DNA of 64,000 bases, from positions 93,979 to 157,978 of the forward strand of contig JAFZUV010000020.1 of the NCBI GenBank assembly GCA_017618135.1, written 5' to 3'. The translations under genes were made by a program, and so were the position numbers. Positions 8,488 through 17,042 of this stretch are shown here, one piece after another; position 1 is the stretch's first letter; each line of letters begins with the position of its first letter. The notes beneath the pieces were generated by a model, which saw only the letters and a program-made list of their open reading frames with translations, was not told the origin of the DNA and made no database searches. The DNA comes from Clostridia bacterium (lineage in GTDB: Bacteria; Bacillota; Clostridia; Oscillospirales; Acutalibacteraceae).

Positions 8488-9555
8488 ATGGCTGATAAAG
8501 TACTTATGAAGGGTAACGAAGCGATTGCTGAAGCGGCTATAATCGCAGGTTGCCGTCACTATTTTGGTTATCCAATTACTCCGCAAACCGAGGTTGCCGC
8601 TTATATGGCTAAGAAAATGCCCAAAATCGGCGGAACTTTTTTGCAGGCGGAAAGTGAAATTGCCGCTATAAATATGGTTTACGGCGTGTCAAGTGCAGGA
8701 AAAAGGGTTATGACCTCTTCATCCAGCCCCGGAATATCTCTAAAAGGGGAGGGCCTGTCATATCTTGCCGGTGCAGACCTTCCTGCGTTTGTTGTAAATG
8801 TCCAAAGAGGAGGTCCCGGTCTTGGTGGAATTCAACCTTCTCAGTCAGACTACTTTCAATCAACACGCGGCGGCGGGCACGGCGATTATAGAATGATAGT
8901 TTACGCTCCTGCATCGGTTCAGGAAATGGCATCACTTACGGTGAAAGCTTTTGAGTCAGCCGATAAATACCGTATGACCGCTATGATTTTAGCGGACGGC
9001 ACTATGGGTCAGATGATGGAGCCTGTTGACCTTGCATCATTAAAGGTCAATCCCGCGCCTGAGAAGCTTTGGGCTACAACAGGAACTGGTAAGAAAAGGG
9101 AACACAATATAATTAACTCGCTCTATCTGAAGCCCGAAGAGCTTGAAAAGGTAAACTTTGAGCGTTATGAGCGTTATCAGACCGTTGAGGCTGACGAGGT
9201 AATGTACGAAGAGTACCTTATGAATGATGCAGAAATCTGCGTTGCGGCATTCGGCATAGCTGCGCGTGTTTCCAAAAACGCTATAAACGAGGCAAGGGCG
9301 AGGGGTATTAAAGTTGGTATGATAAGACCTATAACACTTTGGCCGTTCCCGAAGAATGTGTTTAAAAAAGCGGCGGAGAAAGCTCATACTTTTATAAGTG
9401 TTGAGCTCTCTATGGGTCAGATGATTGAGGATGTTAAGCTTTCTACCGAGTGTAAGGCAAATTATCTGCTTTGCAATCGCGTAGGCGGTATGATACCATT
9501 GCCTGAGCAGGTACTTAAATGTATAGAAAATGCGGCGAAAGGGGAGCTAAAATAA
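8488..9555 (+). CDS. vorB: 2-oxoisovalerate:ferredoxin oxidoreductase alpha subunit (VorB-type)
   Basis: A 355-aa protein matching the alpha subunit of 2-oxoacid:ferredoxin oxidoreductases: MKGNEAIAEAAI at the N-terminus, the YPITPQTE motif, and a transketolase C-terminal-like domain after about residue 230. It binds the 2-oxoacid together with the TPP subunit. VOR interconverts branched-chain 2-oxoacids and acyl-CoA plus CO2 with ferredoxin, and runs reductively when low-potential ferredoxin is plentiful. Assignment to VOR rather than 2-oxoglutarate oxidoreductase rests on the Val T-box, the neighbouring ilvE and the branched-acid ligases. The stop overlaps the next start (TAATG). Confidence 0.88.
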   Translation: MADKVLMKGNEAIAEAAIIAGCRHYFGYPITPQTEVAAYMAKKMPKIGGTFLQAESEIAAINMVYGVSSAGKRVMTSSSSPGISLKGEGLSYLAGADLPAFVVNVQRGGPGLGGIQPSQSDYFQSTRGGGHGDYRMIVYAPASVQEMASLTVKAFESADKYRMTAMILADGTMGQMMEPVDLASLKVNPAPEKLWATTGTGKKREHNIINSLYLKPEELEKVNFERYERYQTVEADEVMYEEYLMNDAEICVAAFGIAARVSKNAINEARARGIKVGMIRPITLWPFPKNVFKKAAEKAHTFISVELSMGQMIEDVKLSTECKANYLLCNRVGGMIPLPEQVLKCIENAAKGELK

Positions 9556-10310
9556 TGGTAGTATTTGATAAACCGAAGGCACTTTGTGATGTGCCGCTTC
9601 ACTATTGTCCCGGCTGTACGCACGGTATTGTTCACCGTTTAGTTGCAGAGGCAATTGATGAGTTCGATATTGAGGGAAAAACCATAGGTATTGCGCCTGT
9701 CGGTTGTTCGGTTATGGCGTATGATTATTTTAACTGCGATATGATTGAAGCGGCTCACGGCAGAGCGCCTGCAGTTGCTACCGGTGTAAAGCGTGCAGAC
9801 CCGAGCAAAATAGTTTTTACATATCAGGGTGATGGCGATTTGGCCTCAATAGGTATGGCTGAGACTGTACATGCAGCTGCCAGAAATGAAAATATAACTA
9901 TAATCTTTATTAACAACGCAATTTACGGAATGACCGGTGGACAGATGGCGCCTACTTCGCTTCCCGGTCAGGTAACGCAGACATCTCCTTATGGCAGAGA
10001 TGTAAAACTCTGCGGTTTTCCTGTTAAGGTTTGTGAAATGCTCTCTGAGCTTGACGGTGCAGAATACATAGAACGGGTTGCCGTAAATAACATTAAGAAT
10101 ATTAATGCCGCAAAGAAAGCTATAAAAAGAGCTTTCCAAAACCAGATTGAAGGTAAAGGTTTTTCACTTGTTGAGGTAATTTCAAGTTGTCCCACCAACT
10201 GGGGACTGACACCTGCAAATGCTCTCAAATGGATAGACGAAAAAATGATTCCTTATTATCCGCTTGGAGTTTATAAAGATAGATCGGCAAAGGGGGAGCG
10301 GATAGTATGA
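9555..10310 (+). CDS. vorA: 2-oxoisovalerate:ferredoxin oxidoreductase beta (TPP) subunit (VorA-type)
   Basis: A 251-aa thiamine-pyrophosphate subunit. The TPP/Mg site is seen as GDGDLASIG followed about 25 residues later by NNAIYGMTGGQ. The N-terminal HYCPGCTHG carries the conserved cysteines of this subunit. The start is ATG 9555, overlapping the alpha-subunit stop by one base. It forms the catalytic core with VorB and VorC. It is the correct length for the stand-alone beta subunit. Confidence 0.88.
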   Translation: MVVFDKPKALCDVPLHYCPGCTHGIVHRLVAEAIDEFDIEGKTIGIAPVGCSVMAYDYFNCDMIEAAHGRAPAVATGVKRADPSKIVFTYQGDGDLASIGMAETVHAAARNENITIIFINNAIYGMTGGQMAPTSLPGQVTQTSPYGRDVKLCGFPVKVCEMLSELDGAEYIERVAVNNIKNINAAKKAIKRAFQNQIEGKGFSLVEVISSCPTNWGLTPANALKWIDEKMIPYYPLGVYKDRSAKGERIV

Positions 10311-10840
10311 AAACAACACAATTTTTATTTGCCGGCTTTGGCGGTCAGGGTATACTGTTTGCCGGAAAATTTGCCGCATATAAGGGTCTCATTGAGAATA
10401 AGCAGGTAAGCTGGCTTCCTTCCTATGGTCCTGAAATGCGTGGTGGTACTGCAAGCTGCAGCGTAATTATTGGTGATGAACCGGTCGGTTCTCCTATAGT
10501 TTCAAATCCCGATGTGCTTATTGCTATGAATCTGCCGTCGCTTGACAGATATGAGGATAGCGTAGTACCCGACGGAATGATTTTTGCGGATTCCTCGCTC
10601 ATTGAACGCAAGGTGAGGCGTAGCGATGTTAAAGTATTTTATATACCGGCTACGAAGCTTGCGGACGAAAACGGTATCGGAAAGCTTGCTAATATGATTA
10701 TTGTCGGGAAAATTTTAAAGGAAATGAACGAGTATAACGAGGAGTCTGTCATAGCGGCGCTGAAAAAGGTTGTATCCGCAAAACATGCCGATATGCTAGA
10801 TATTAACCTTAAAGCTATTAAAGTTGGTTTTGATAATTAA
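10307..10840 (+). CDS. vorC: 2-oxoisovalerate:ferredoxin oxidoreductase gamma subunit (VorC-type)
   Basis: A 177-aa protein with the gamma-subunit signature FAGFGGQGILFAGK at residues 8-21 and the WLPSYGPEMRGGTA segment. Its ATGA overlaps the stop of the TPP subunit by 4 bases, so translation is coupled. With VorD, VorB and VorA it completes a four-subunit enzyme in the order D-B-A-C. Confidence 0.88.
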   Translation: MKTTQFLFAGFGGQGILFAGKFAAYKGLIENKQVSWLPSYGPEMRGGTASCSVIIGDEPVGSPIVSNPDVLIAMNLPSLDRYEDSVVPDGMIFADSSLIERKVRRSDVKVFYIPATKLADENGIGKLANMIIVGKILKEMNEYNEESVIAALKKVVSAKHADMLDINLKAIKVGFDN

Positions 10841-10852
10841 GGAGGAGTTATA

Positions 10853-11917
10853 ATGAATATTACCATTAAGCTTACAAATTCACCCAAAGTAAAGCCTGAC
10901 ACTTCTGTTTTGGGATTTGGCAAATACTTTACAGACCATATGTTTATTATGGACTATACTGAGGGTGAGGGTTGGAAAAACGCGCGTATAGTACCATTTG
11001 AGAATATATCTCTTCATCCCGCTTCAACAGTTTTGCACTACGGTTCTGAAATTTTTGAGGGACTTAAGGCTTACCGCCGCACAGACGGCAAGGTTCAGCT
11101 TTTCAGACCCATTGAGAATATCCGCCGTATGAACCGTTCGGCTGAGCGTATGTGCTTACCGCAGATTCCTGAGGATGACGCATTGGAAGCTCTTACAAAA
11201 TTTGTGGAAACTGAAAAAGATTGGACGCCGTCCGCACCCGGTACTTCTTTATATCTTCGTCCGTTTATGTACGGTAACGACGAGTCTTTGGGTGTCCACT
11301 CTGTTAAAAACGCGACCTATGTTATAATAGCGTCACCTGTGGGCAGTTATTATAAAGAGGGTATAAATCCGGTTAGCATTATGATAGAATCTGAGGATGT
11401 ACGCGCGGTTCGCGGCGGCACCGGCGAGGCGAAATGCGGCGGCAACTATGCCGCAAGTAACCGCGCGGGAAAGCGTGCGGAGGATAAGGGCTATTCGCAG
11501 GTTCTGTGGCTTGACGGTGTGGAAAGAAAGTACATTGAAGAAGTTGGAGCTATGAATGTTATGTTCAAGATTGACGGCGTTATAGTAACACCGGCGCTCT
11601 TGGGCTCAATACTTCCCGGAATAACACGCAAATCTTGTATTGAGGTATTAAAAAACAAAGGCTTTAAGGTTGAGGAGAGAAAACTCAGTATTGAGGAATT
11701 AGAACAAGCGCTTAAGGCAGGAAATCTTGAAGAGGCCTGGGGATGTGGCACAGCGGCTGTTGTATCACCGATAGGCGAGCTTAACTATAAGGGCGAAAAA
11801 TTCATTATCAATGATGGAAAAATCGGCGATGTGACACAATACCTTTATGATACACTCACCGGTATCCAGTGGGGAAAAATTGAAGATAAATACGGTTGGA
11901 CATATCCGATTGATTAA
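10853..11917 (+). CDS. ilvE: Branched-chain amino acid aminotransferase
   Basis: A 354-aa fold-type IV PLP enzyme that moves the amino group between glutamate and 2-oxoisovalerate, 2-oxoisocaproate or 3-methyl-2-oxovalerate. The PLP lysine is K194 in GEAKCGGNYAAS. HYGSEIFEGLKAYR near the N-terminus and GTAAVVSPIG near the C-terminus are family hallmarks. GGAGG lies 6-10 bases before ATG 10853. As the last gene of the Val T-box operon it performs the final step after VOR, turning 2-oxoacids into Val, Ile and Leu. Confidence 0.96.
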   Translation: MNITIKLTNSPKVKPDTSVLGFGKYFTDHMFIMDYTEGEGWKNARIVPFENISLHPASTVLHYGSEIFEGLKAYRRTDGKVQLFRPIENIRRMNRSAERMCLPQIPEDDALEALTKFVETEKDWTPSAPGTSLYLRPFMYGNDESLGVHSVKNATYVIIASPVGSYYKEGINPVSIMIESEDVRAVRGGTGEAKCGGNYAASNRAGKRAEDKGYSQVLWLDGVERKYIEEVGAMNVMFKIDGVIVTPALLGSILPGITRKSCIEVLKNKGFKVEERKLSIEELEQALKAGNLEEAWGCGTAAVVSPIGELNYKGEKFIINDGKIGDVTQYLYDTLTGIQWGKIEDKYGWTYPID

Positions 11918-11924
11918 AAAATGC

Positions 11925-11953
11925 TTGCAAAACTTAAATAAGTGTGTTATACT
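11925..11953 (+). promoter_or_regulatory. Sigma-A promoter of the Leu T-box unit
   Basis: TTGCAA at 11925-11930 and TATACT at 11948-11953 with a 17-base spacer, 7 bases after the ilvE stop. Confidence 0.85.
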
Positions 11954-11959
11954 ACTCTT

Positions 11960-12223
11960 CGTTAAATGCGTTGACGGAACTATTTTCTGCTTAAATTGCT
12001 TTAAAGAGAGTCGGTGTTTGGTGAAAGCTGATAACAGTTTTGCAGTTAAGTCTCATTCCTGAGCAGAGTCTCTGAAATCAGTAAGAGGTTACGGATTGCC
12101 CCGTTATCATGGCAAAGGGCTTATTTGAGTCCTCCGAGTGGTGGGTTTTTACCTGCAATCGGGGTGGTACCGCGAATTATATTCGTCCCCGAAGTCGTAT
12201 ATTGCGGCTTCGGGGATTTTTTT
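11960..12223 (+). promoter_or_regulatory. T-box leader, leucine specifier (CTC), controls LeuA-like operon
   Basis: Third T-box attenuator. The lower stem pairs GGAA with TTCC and the 3' loop reads G-T-C-T-C-A, so the specifier is CTC (12052-12054), leucine. The apical motifs AGAGAG and GTTTGGTGAAAGC are present. The T-box TGGTACCGCG is at 12165-12174. The terminator pairs CCCCGAAG (12187-12194) with CTTCGGGG (12208-12215), followed by a T-run to 12223. CGGGG just before the T-box can pair with the left terminator arm. Confidence 0.92.
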
Positions 12224-12235
12224 GTGAGGGATTTT

Positions 12236-13612
12236 ATGAAAAACATTATTGTTGCTGACACTACTTTGCATGGAAATTCAGTTGGTTTTAAAGAAAGTAT
12301 TGAAATTGCTCGCCAGCTTGAAAAGCTTAAAGTGGATATCATTGAATTTCCGTTAATTAAAAATATTGCTAAGGATACTTTGCTAATTAAAACTGTTGCT
12401 TCATTTATCAAAAACAGTATTATTTCGGTTAACGGTGGTTCTGATTTCAGTCAGATTGATGTTGCGGCTGATGCGCTTTCGGCTGTAAATAACGCCAGAA
12501 TTCGTATTGAACTGCCGGTGTCCGATGTAGGTATGGAGTACGGATTTCATAAGAAGGGACCGGCGATGGTCAAGTTTGCGGCTGAGCTTGTTTCACATGC
12601 TAAAGATCTGTGTAATGATATTGAATTTGTAGCGTTAGATGCTACACGAGCGGATAAAAATACACTGTCGGATATAATAAATTCGGCTATTTCGTCCGGT
12701 GCGGCGACGATTACCTTTTGTGATAATGAGGGAATACTTTTTCCGGATGAAATTACAAAATTTATAGCGGGTATTCGGGCTGATCTGCAGAAGACAGATG
12801 ATATTAAAATAGGTATCTGCTGTTCCGACATTACGGGTATGGCGGCGGCATCATCGTTTTCAGTTATTAAGGACGGTGCTGATCTTATCAAAACCGGTGT
12901 GGGATGCGGTATAACCGAGCTTAGAACCGCTGCACAGATATTTCGTACTTGTAAATTTCATAGTGAACTTTCAACAAGCATTGATTTTACCTCCTCAAGC
13001 CGTATTATATCCCGAATTGATTGGATAATTTCCGGCAAGGAAAGTTATGAAGGCGAGGAACAGTCAGACACAAGCGGATTTGCCCTTGATGGTAATGATG
13101 ATATTGAGGCGGTTCGTGCCGCAGTTCTCAAGTTAGGCTATGATTTGTCAGATGACGATATTAAAAAAGTATATGATGAATTTAAGCGTATTGCATCGAA
13201 GAAAAATGTATCCGTAAAGGAAATGGAAGCTATTGTTGCTTCAAGTGCTCTGCAGGTACCGGCAACATATACGCTTGATCAATACTCAATTCAATCAGGA
13301 AATGTTATGACAGCATCAGCACAGATAAATATGATAAAGGATAGTGTTGCTGTTACCGGCATATCGGTTGGTGACGGACCTATTGACGCGGCATTCCGTA
13401 CTATTGAGCAAATAACCGGCAGGCATTTCGAGCTTGATGACTTTCAGATTCAGGCAATTACTGAGGGTCACGAAGCAATGGGCAGTGCCGTTGTAAAGCT
13501 CCGCTCTAACGGTAAGTCGTATTCCGGAAAAGGCATTTCAACTGATATAATAGGTGCAAGCATCAGAGCGTATATAAGCGCCCTTAATAAGATTTTGTAC
13601 GAGGAGGCATAA
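12236..13612 (+). CDS. LeuA-like protein: degenerate HMGL barrel plus intact leucine-binding regulatory domain
   Basis: A 458-aa protein. Residues 1-270 follow the HMGL/isopropylmalate-synthase barrel, but key sites are lost: the RDG motif with its catalytic Arg and metal-binding Asp is absent (DTTLHGNS), and the metal-binding HxH is replaced by ICCSD. Residues about 331-458 are a well-preserved LeuA dimer domain, the part that binds leucine for feedback control (GDGPIDAAFRTIE, DIIGASIRAYISALN). ATG 12236 follows GTGAGGG and lies just after the T-box terminator. 2-Isopropylmalate synthase activity is not expected. A leucine-sensing or structural role is possible, and the function is unknown. 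The next gene starts 3 bases later. Confidence 0.8.
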   Translation: MKNIIVADTTLHGNSVGFKESIEIARQLEKLKVDIIEFPLIKNIAKDTLLIKTVASFIKNSIISVNGGSDFSQIDVAADALSAVNNARIRIELPVSDVGMEYGFHKKGPAMVKFAAELVSHAKDLCNDIEFVALDATRADKNTLSDIINSAISSGAATITFCDNEGILFPDEITKFIAGIRADLQKTDDIKIGICCSDITGMAAASSFSVIKDGADLIKTGVGCGITELRTAAQIFRTCKFHSELSTSIDFTSSSRIISRIDWIISGKESYEGEEQSDTSGFALDGNDDIEAVRAAVLKLGYDLSDDDIKKVYDEFKRIASKKNVSVKEMEAIVASSALQVPATYTLDQYSIQSGNVMTASAQINMIKDSVAVTGISVGDGPIDAAFRTIEQITGRHFELDDFQIQAITEGHEAMGSAVVKLRSNGKSYSGKGISTDIIGASIRAYISALNKILYEEA

Positions 13613-13615
13613 GTT

Positions 13616-16129
13616 ATGAAATTTGCTTTTTCAAGCAAGGGTTGGCATAACGCGAGCTTCGATGAAATGTGTAAAATAGCCAAAGAGCTAAAATATGATG
13701 GTATTGAGCTGCACAATACTCACGGTCCGCTTTTCACAAAAAAAGGCGAGGCTTTCTATGATTACAAATCTGCCGCTACGGTGCGCAAGCTTTATGAAAT
13801 CAAGCTTAAAATACCCTGTGTTGATTCTATATGCAAAGCCGGCGTCAAGACCGAGTTTGACAGCAGTGTTAATGAAATAAACCATTGTATTTCCATTGCA
13901 ACCGCATTACATATACCTTATGTCAGAATTAAAACTGATGATAACGGTGATGAGCAGGCAATAAAAGCTGTAATTGACGAGGTTTTGCCGAATGCCAAAT
14001 TAAACAGTGTAGTTTTGCTGATTGAATCCTGCGGCATTTTTGCCGATACGAAAAAACTTTGTGAGTTTTTAAACTATTTTCCTACCGATAGTGTTGCCGC
14101 GCTTTGGAATGTTTCCGCTACCTGCTTTTTTGCATATGAAGAGCCTGAACAATCTATTACTAATCTTGGTATATATATTAAACATGTCCATATGTGTGAC
14201 GGTATACTTAAAAATGAAAAACTGAATTTTTGCCTTATAGGTGAGGGTGAATTGCCAATCAGCGACGTTATGTCCGCTCTTAAATCAATAAACTTTGACG
14301 GGTATATTTCGCTTGAGTGGGATCCTGCTTGGCTAATTGAGCTTGATGACATGGAAATAATTTTCTCTCATTTCATTAACTTTATGCGTCAGTTTGGCGA
14401 TACTGCTAAAGCAAAAAGTAATCTTTATTTTAATAAGGCACATACCGGCAATTATATATGGAAAAAAGAACTGCTTATTGATTACACATTTCCGCAGGTT
14501 CTCGATAAAATGGTTGAGGAGTTTCCCGACCAATATGTCTTTAAATATACAACGCTTGATTACACCAGAACATACAGTGAATTTCGCGATGATGTTGATA
14601 CATTTGCGCGCACGCTCATCGCTCTCGGCGTAAAAAAAGGCTCGCATGTTGCGGTTTGGGCGACCAATATTCCACAGTGGTATATTGCCTTTTGGGCGGC
14701 TACTAAAATAGGGGCCGTGCTTGTTACGGTAAACACCGCTTATAAAATACACGAAGCCGAGTATCTGTTAAAGCAATCAGATACTCATACCCTCATTATG
14801 ATTGAATCATACCGGGACTCTAACTATTCCAAAATAATATCTGAGCTCTGTCCGGAGCTTAATAATAAAAAGTCCAGCGCACCGCTTTTCTCAAAGCGCT
14901 TGCCATTTTTGAGAAATGTTATAACTGTTGGCTTTGAGCAAAAGGGATGTATTAAATGGGAGGACGCCGTTCAGCTTTCTGAAACTGTACCGGCAGAGAT
15001 TGTATATAAAATGGCGTCTGAGGTTAACAAGCATGATGTCTGCAATATGCAGTACACTTCCGGAACAACAGGTTTTCCGAAGGGCGTTATGCTAACGCAT
15101 TACAATGTAGTAAATAACGGTAAATGTATAGGTGACAGAATGGATTTATCTACTGCCGACCGTATGATGATACAGGTGCCAATGTTCCACTGCTTTGGAA
15201 TGGTGCTTGCCATGACTGCTTCAATGACGCATGGCGCAACCCTCTGCCCGCTTCCTTATTTTTCACCAAAGCCTGCGCTTGCCTGCATAAATAATGAACA
15301 TATAACAGCCTTTCACGGCGTTCCTACAATGTTTATAGCATTGCTTGAACACCCGGATTTCAAAAAAACTGATTTTTCTTATATGCGTACCGGAATTATG
15401 GCGGGAAGTCCTTGTCCGATATCTATAATGCGTGATGTTGTTGACAAAATGAATATGAGCGAAATTACAATAGTTTACGGGCAGACTGAGGCATCTCCGG
15501 GTTGTACTATGAGCTCAACTGACGATTCCTTGGAGGTACGCGTGGGTACGGTAGGCGGACCGCTTCCCGAAATCGAGTGCAAAATAGTTGACCCCGAAAC
15601 AGGGAAGGAGTGTCCTGATGAGGTTACCGGTGAGTTTGTTGCGCGCGGCTATAACATTATGAAAGGTTATTACAAGATGCCCAAAGCCACCGCGTCAGCC
15701 ATTGATAAGGACGGTTGGCTTCATACAGGCGACCTTGCTTGCAGAACGCCTGAGGGCAACTTCAGAATTACAGGGCGGCTTAAGGATATGATTATCCGCG
15801 GCGGCGAAAACATTTATCCAAAAGAAATCGAGGAGTTTATTTATACTCACGAAAAGGTTAAGGATGTTCAGGTTATCGGAGTACCTGACGAACAGTACGG
15901 TGAAGAAATACTTGCCGCAGTTATCTTAAAAGACGGAGAAAGTATGACCGTGGATGAGCTGAAAGAGTATGTTGCTGCACATATGGCAAAGCATAAGGTA
16001 CCACGCTATGTCGACTTCGTAAAAGAATTTCCGATGAATGTCGCAGGTAAGATACTTAAATATAAAATGCGCGAAAACGCAATTAAAAAGTTTCATCTTG
16101 AAAAGGCTGACAGCACGGTGACTGCATAA
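13616..16129 (+). CDS. Sugar-phosphate isomerase-like TIM barrel fused to acyl-CoA ligase
   Basis: An 837-aa fusion. Residues 1-265 match the xylose-isomerase-like/AP-endonuclease-2 TIM barrel. The usual acidic and histidine metal ligands look present, in YDGIELHN, LLIESCG, KHVHMCDG and GYISLEWDP. Residues 285-830 are an AMP-forming fatty-acyl-CoA ligase with YTSGTTGFPKG near 479, YGQTEASPG, the hinge GRLKDMIIRGGENIYP and the C-terminal lysine in AGKILKYK. It belongs to the long/medium-chain ligase group rather than the XRE-cupin type. Under the Leu T-box the natural guess is isovalerate as substrate, but the isomerase half has no obvious partner reaction. The stop overlaps the next start (TAATG). 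The domain calls are firm, the substrate is not. Confidence 0.82.
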   Translation: MKFAFSSKGWHNASFDEMCKIAKELKYDGIELHNTHGPLFTKKGEAFYDYKSAATVRKLYEIKLKIPCVDSICKAGVKTEFDSSVNEINHCISIATALHIPYVRIKTDDNGDEQAIKAVIDEVLPNAKLNSVVLLIESCGIFADTKKLCEFLNYFPTDSVAALWNVSATCFFAYEEPEQSITNLGIYIKHVHMCDGILKNEKLNFCLIGEGELPISDVMSALKSINFDGYISLEWDPAWLIELDDMEIIFSHFINFMRQFGDTAKAKSNLYFNKAHTGNYIWKKELLIDYTFPQVLDKMVEEFPDQYVFKYTTLDYTRTYSEFRDDVDTFARTLIALGVKKGSHVAVWATNIPQWYIAFWAATKIGAVLVTVNTAYKIHEAEYLLKQSDTHTLIMIESYRDSNYSKIISELCPELNNKKSSAPLFSKRLPFLRNVITVGFEQKGCIKWEDAVQLSETVPAEIVYKMASEVNKHDVCNMQYTSGTTGFPKGVMLTHYNVVNNGKCIGDRMDLSTADRMMIQVPMFHCFGMVLAMTASMTHGATLCPLPYFSPKPALACINNEHITAFHGVPTMFIALLEHPDFKKTDFSYMRTGIMAGSPCPISIMRDVVDKMNMSEITIVYGQTEASPGCTMSSTDDSLEVRVGTVGGPLPEIECKIVDPETGKECPDEVTGEFVARGYNIMKGYYKMPKATASAIDKDGWLHTGDLACRTPEGNFRITGRLKDMIIRGGENIYPKEIEEFIYTHEKVKDVQVIGVPDEQYGEEILAAVILKDGESMTVDELKEYVAAHMAKHKVPRYVDFVKEFPMNVAGKILKYKMRENAIKKFHLEKADSTVTA

Positions 16130-16938
16130 TGGTTAATAATAAGTTCTATGTAATTGACGCGCACTGCCATGTGTATCCCGAACAGATTGCCGAGAAGGCG
16201 GCACAGGCAACGGGCAATTTTTACGGCGAGATGCCGTTCGGTAAGGGTACGATATCCGACCTTACTGAAAATGGTAAAAAAGCGGGTATTGATAGGTTTG
16301 TTGTGCAGTCGGTAGCCACTACCAAAGCGCAGGTCAGAAAAATCAATGAGTTCATAGCGCGCGAGGTGTCAGCGCATTCTGATACGCTTATCGGGCTTGG
16401 TACTATGCACCCCGAATCAGATGATATAACCGCCGATTTTAAGCATCTAAAATCACTGGGCTTGCACGGAGTAAAGCTTCACCCGGATATTCAGGGCTTC
16501 AAGATTGATGACTACAGATGCCTTAAAATATACGAGCTTTGTGAGCGTGACGGTCTGCCGATACTTATGCATACCGGCGACTACCGTTATGATTTTTCAA
16601 ATCCAAATCGTCTTTTACCTATATTGAAAATTTATACCGGTCTTACGGTCATCGGTGCGCATTTTGGCGGCTGGTCAATTTGGGAGGAGGCTTCAAAAAA
16701 GCTATTTGACATGCCAAATTTGGTTGTTGATTGCTCATCAAGTCTTTCATACATTAAGCCTGAACTTGCAACTGAGATTATTAAGCGATACGGCACTGAC
16801 AGGGTACTTTTCGGTACCGATTATCCGTTGCATTCACCTGTGAATGAGATGAATATACTTATATCGCTCGGCTTTTCCGATAGCGATTATAAAAAAATGT
16901 TCTCTGAAAACGCCATCAGAGTATACAAGCTCGAATAA
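16129..16938 (+). CDS. Amidohydrolase (metal-dependent TIM-barrel hydrolase)
   Basis: A 269-aa protein of the amidohydrolase-2 family. It has the metal-binding DAHCHVYP at residues 10-17, GVKLHPD and PILMHTGD mid-protein, IGAHFGG and the C-terminal Asp in FGTDYPLHSP. Members are hydrolases or decarboxylases acting on small carboxylates or amides; the substrate cannot be read from the sequence. It is translationally coupled to the ligase fusion and is the last gene of the Leu T-box unit. No terminator is obvious downstream. Confidence 0.82.
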   Translation: MVNNKFYVIDAHCHVYPEQIAEKAAQATGNFYGEMPFGKGTISDLTENGKKAGIDRFVVQSVATTKAQVRKINEFIAREVSAHSDTLIGLGTMHPESDDITADFKHLKSLGLHGVKLHPDIQGFKIDDYRCLKIYELCERDGLPILMHTGDYRYDFSNPNRLLPILKIYTGLTVIGAHFGGWSIWEEASKKLFDMPNLVVDCSSSLSYIKPELATEIIKRYGTDRVLFGTDYPLHSPVNEMNILISLGFSDSDYKKMFSENAIRVYKLE

Positions 16939-17003
16939 TTTGAAAATGCAAGCCTTTTTTGTCGAAAAGTAAAAAATTTTTTTAGTTTATTTAAATACAC
17001 CTT

Positions 17004-17031
17004 CGGTAATAATTCTATTGTGTTATTACCG
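17004..17031 (+). promoter_or_regulatory. Hairpin abutting the sigG ribosome-binding site
   Basis: Perfect 9-bp inverted repeat CGGTAATAA (17004-17012) / TTATTACCG (17023-17031) with a 10-base loop. Its last base is the first G of the GGAGGTG ribosome-binding site of sigG (17031-17037). The hairpin could limit ribosome access. A leader hairpin that lowers translation is known for sigG in Bacillus subtilis. Confidence 0.65.
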
Positions 17032-17042
17032 GAGGTGCTGTT

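Noticed and set aside
8708-8935. Antisense frames within vorB, vorA and other core genes
   Set aside because: Overlapping shadows of well-identified genes without start sites or homology.
12125-12235. Longer N-terminus for the LeuA-like protein starting at 12125
   Set aside because: That stretch is the T-box antiterminator and terminator; ATG 12236 has a ribosome-binding site and begins the HMGL homology.
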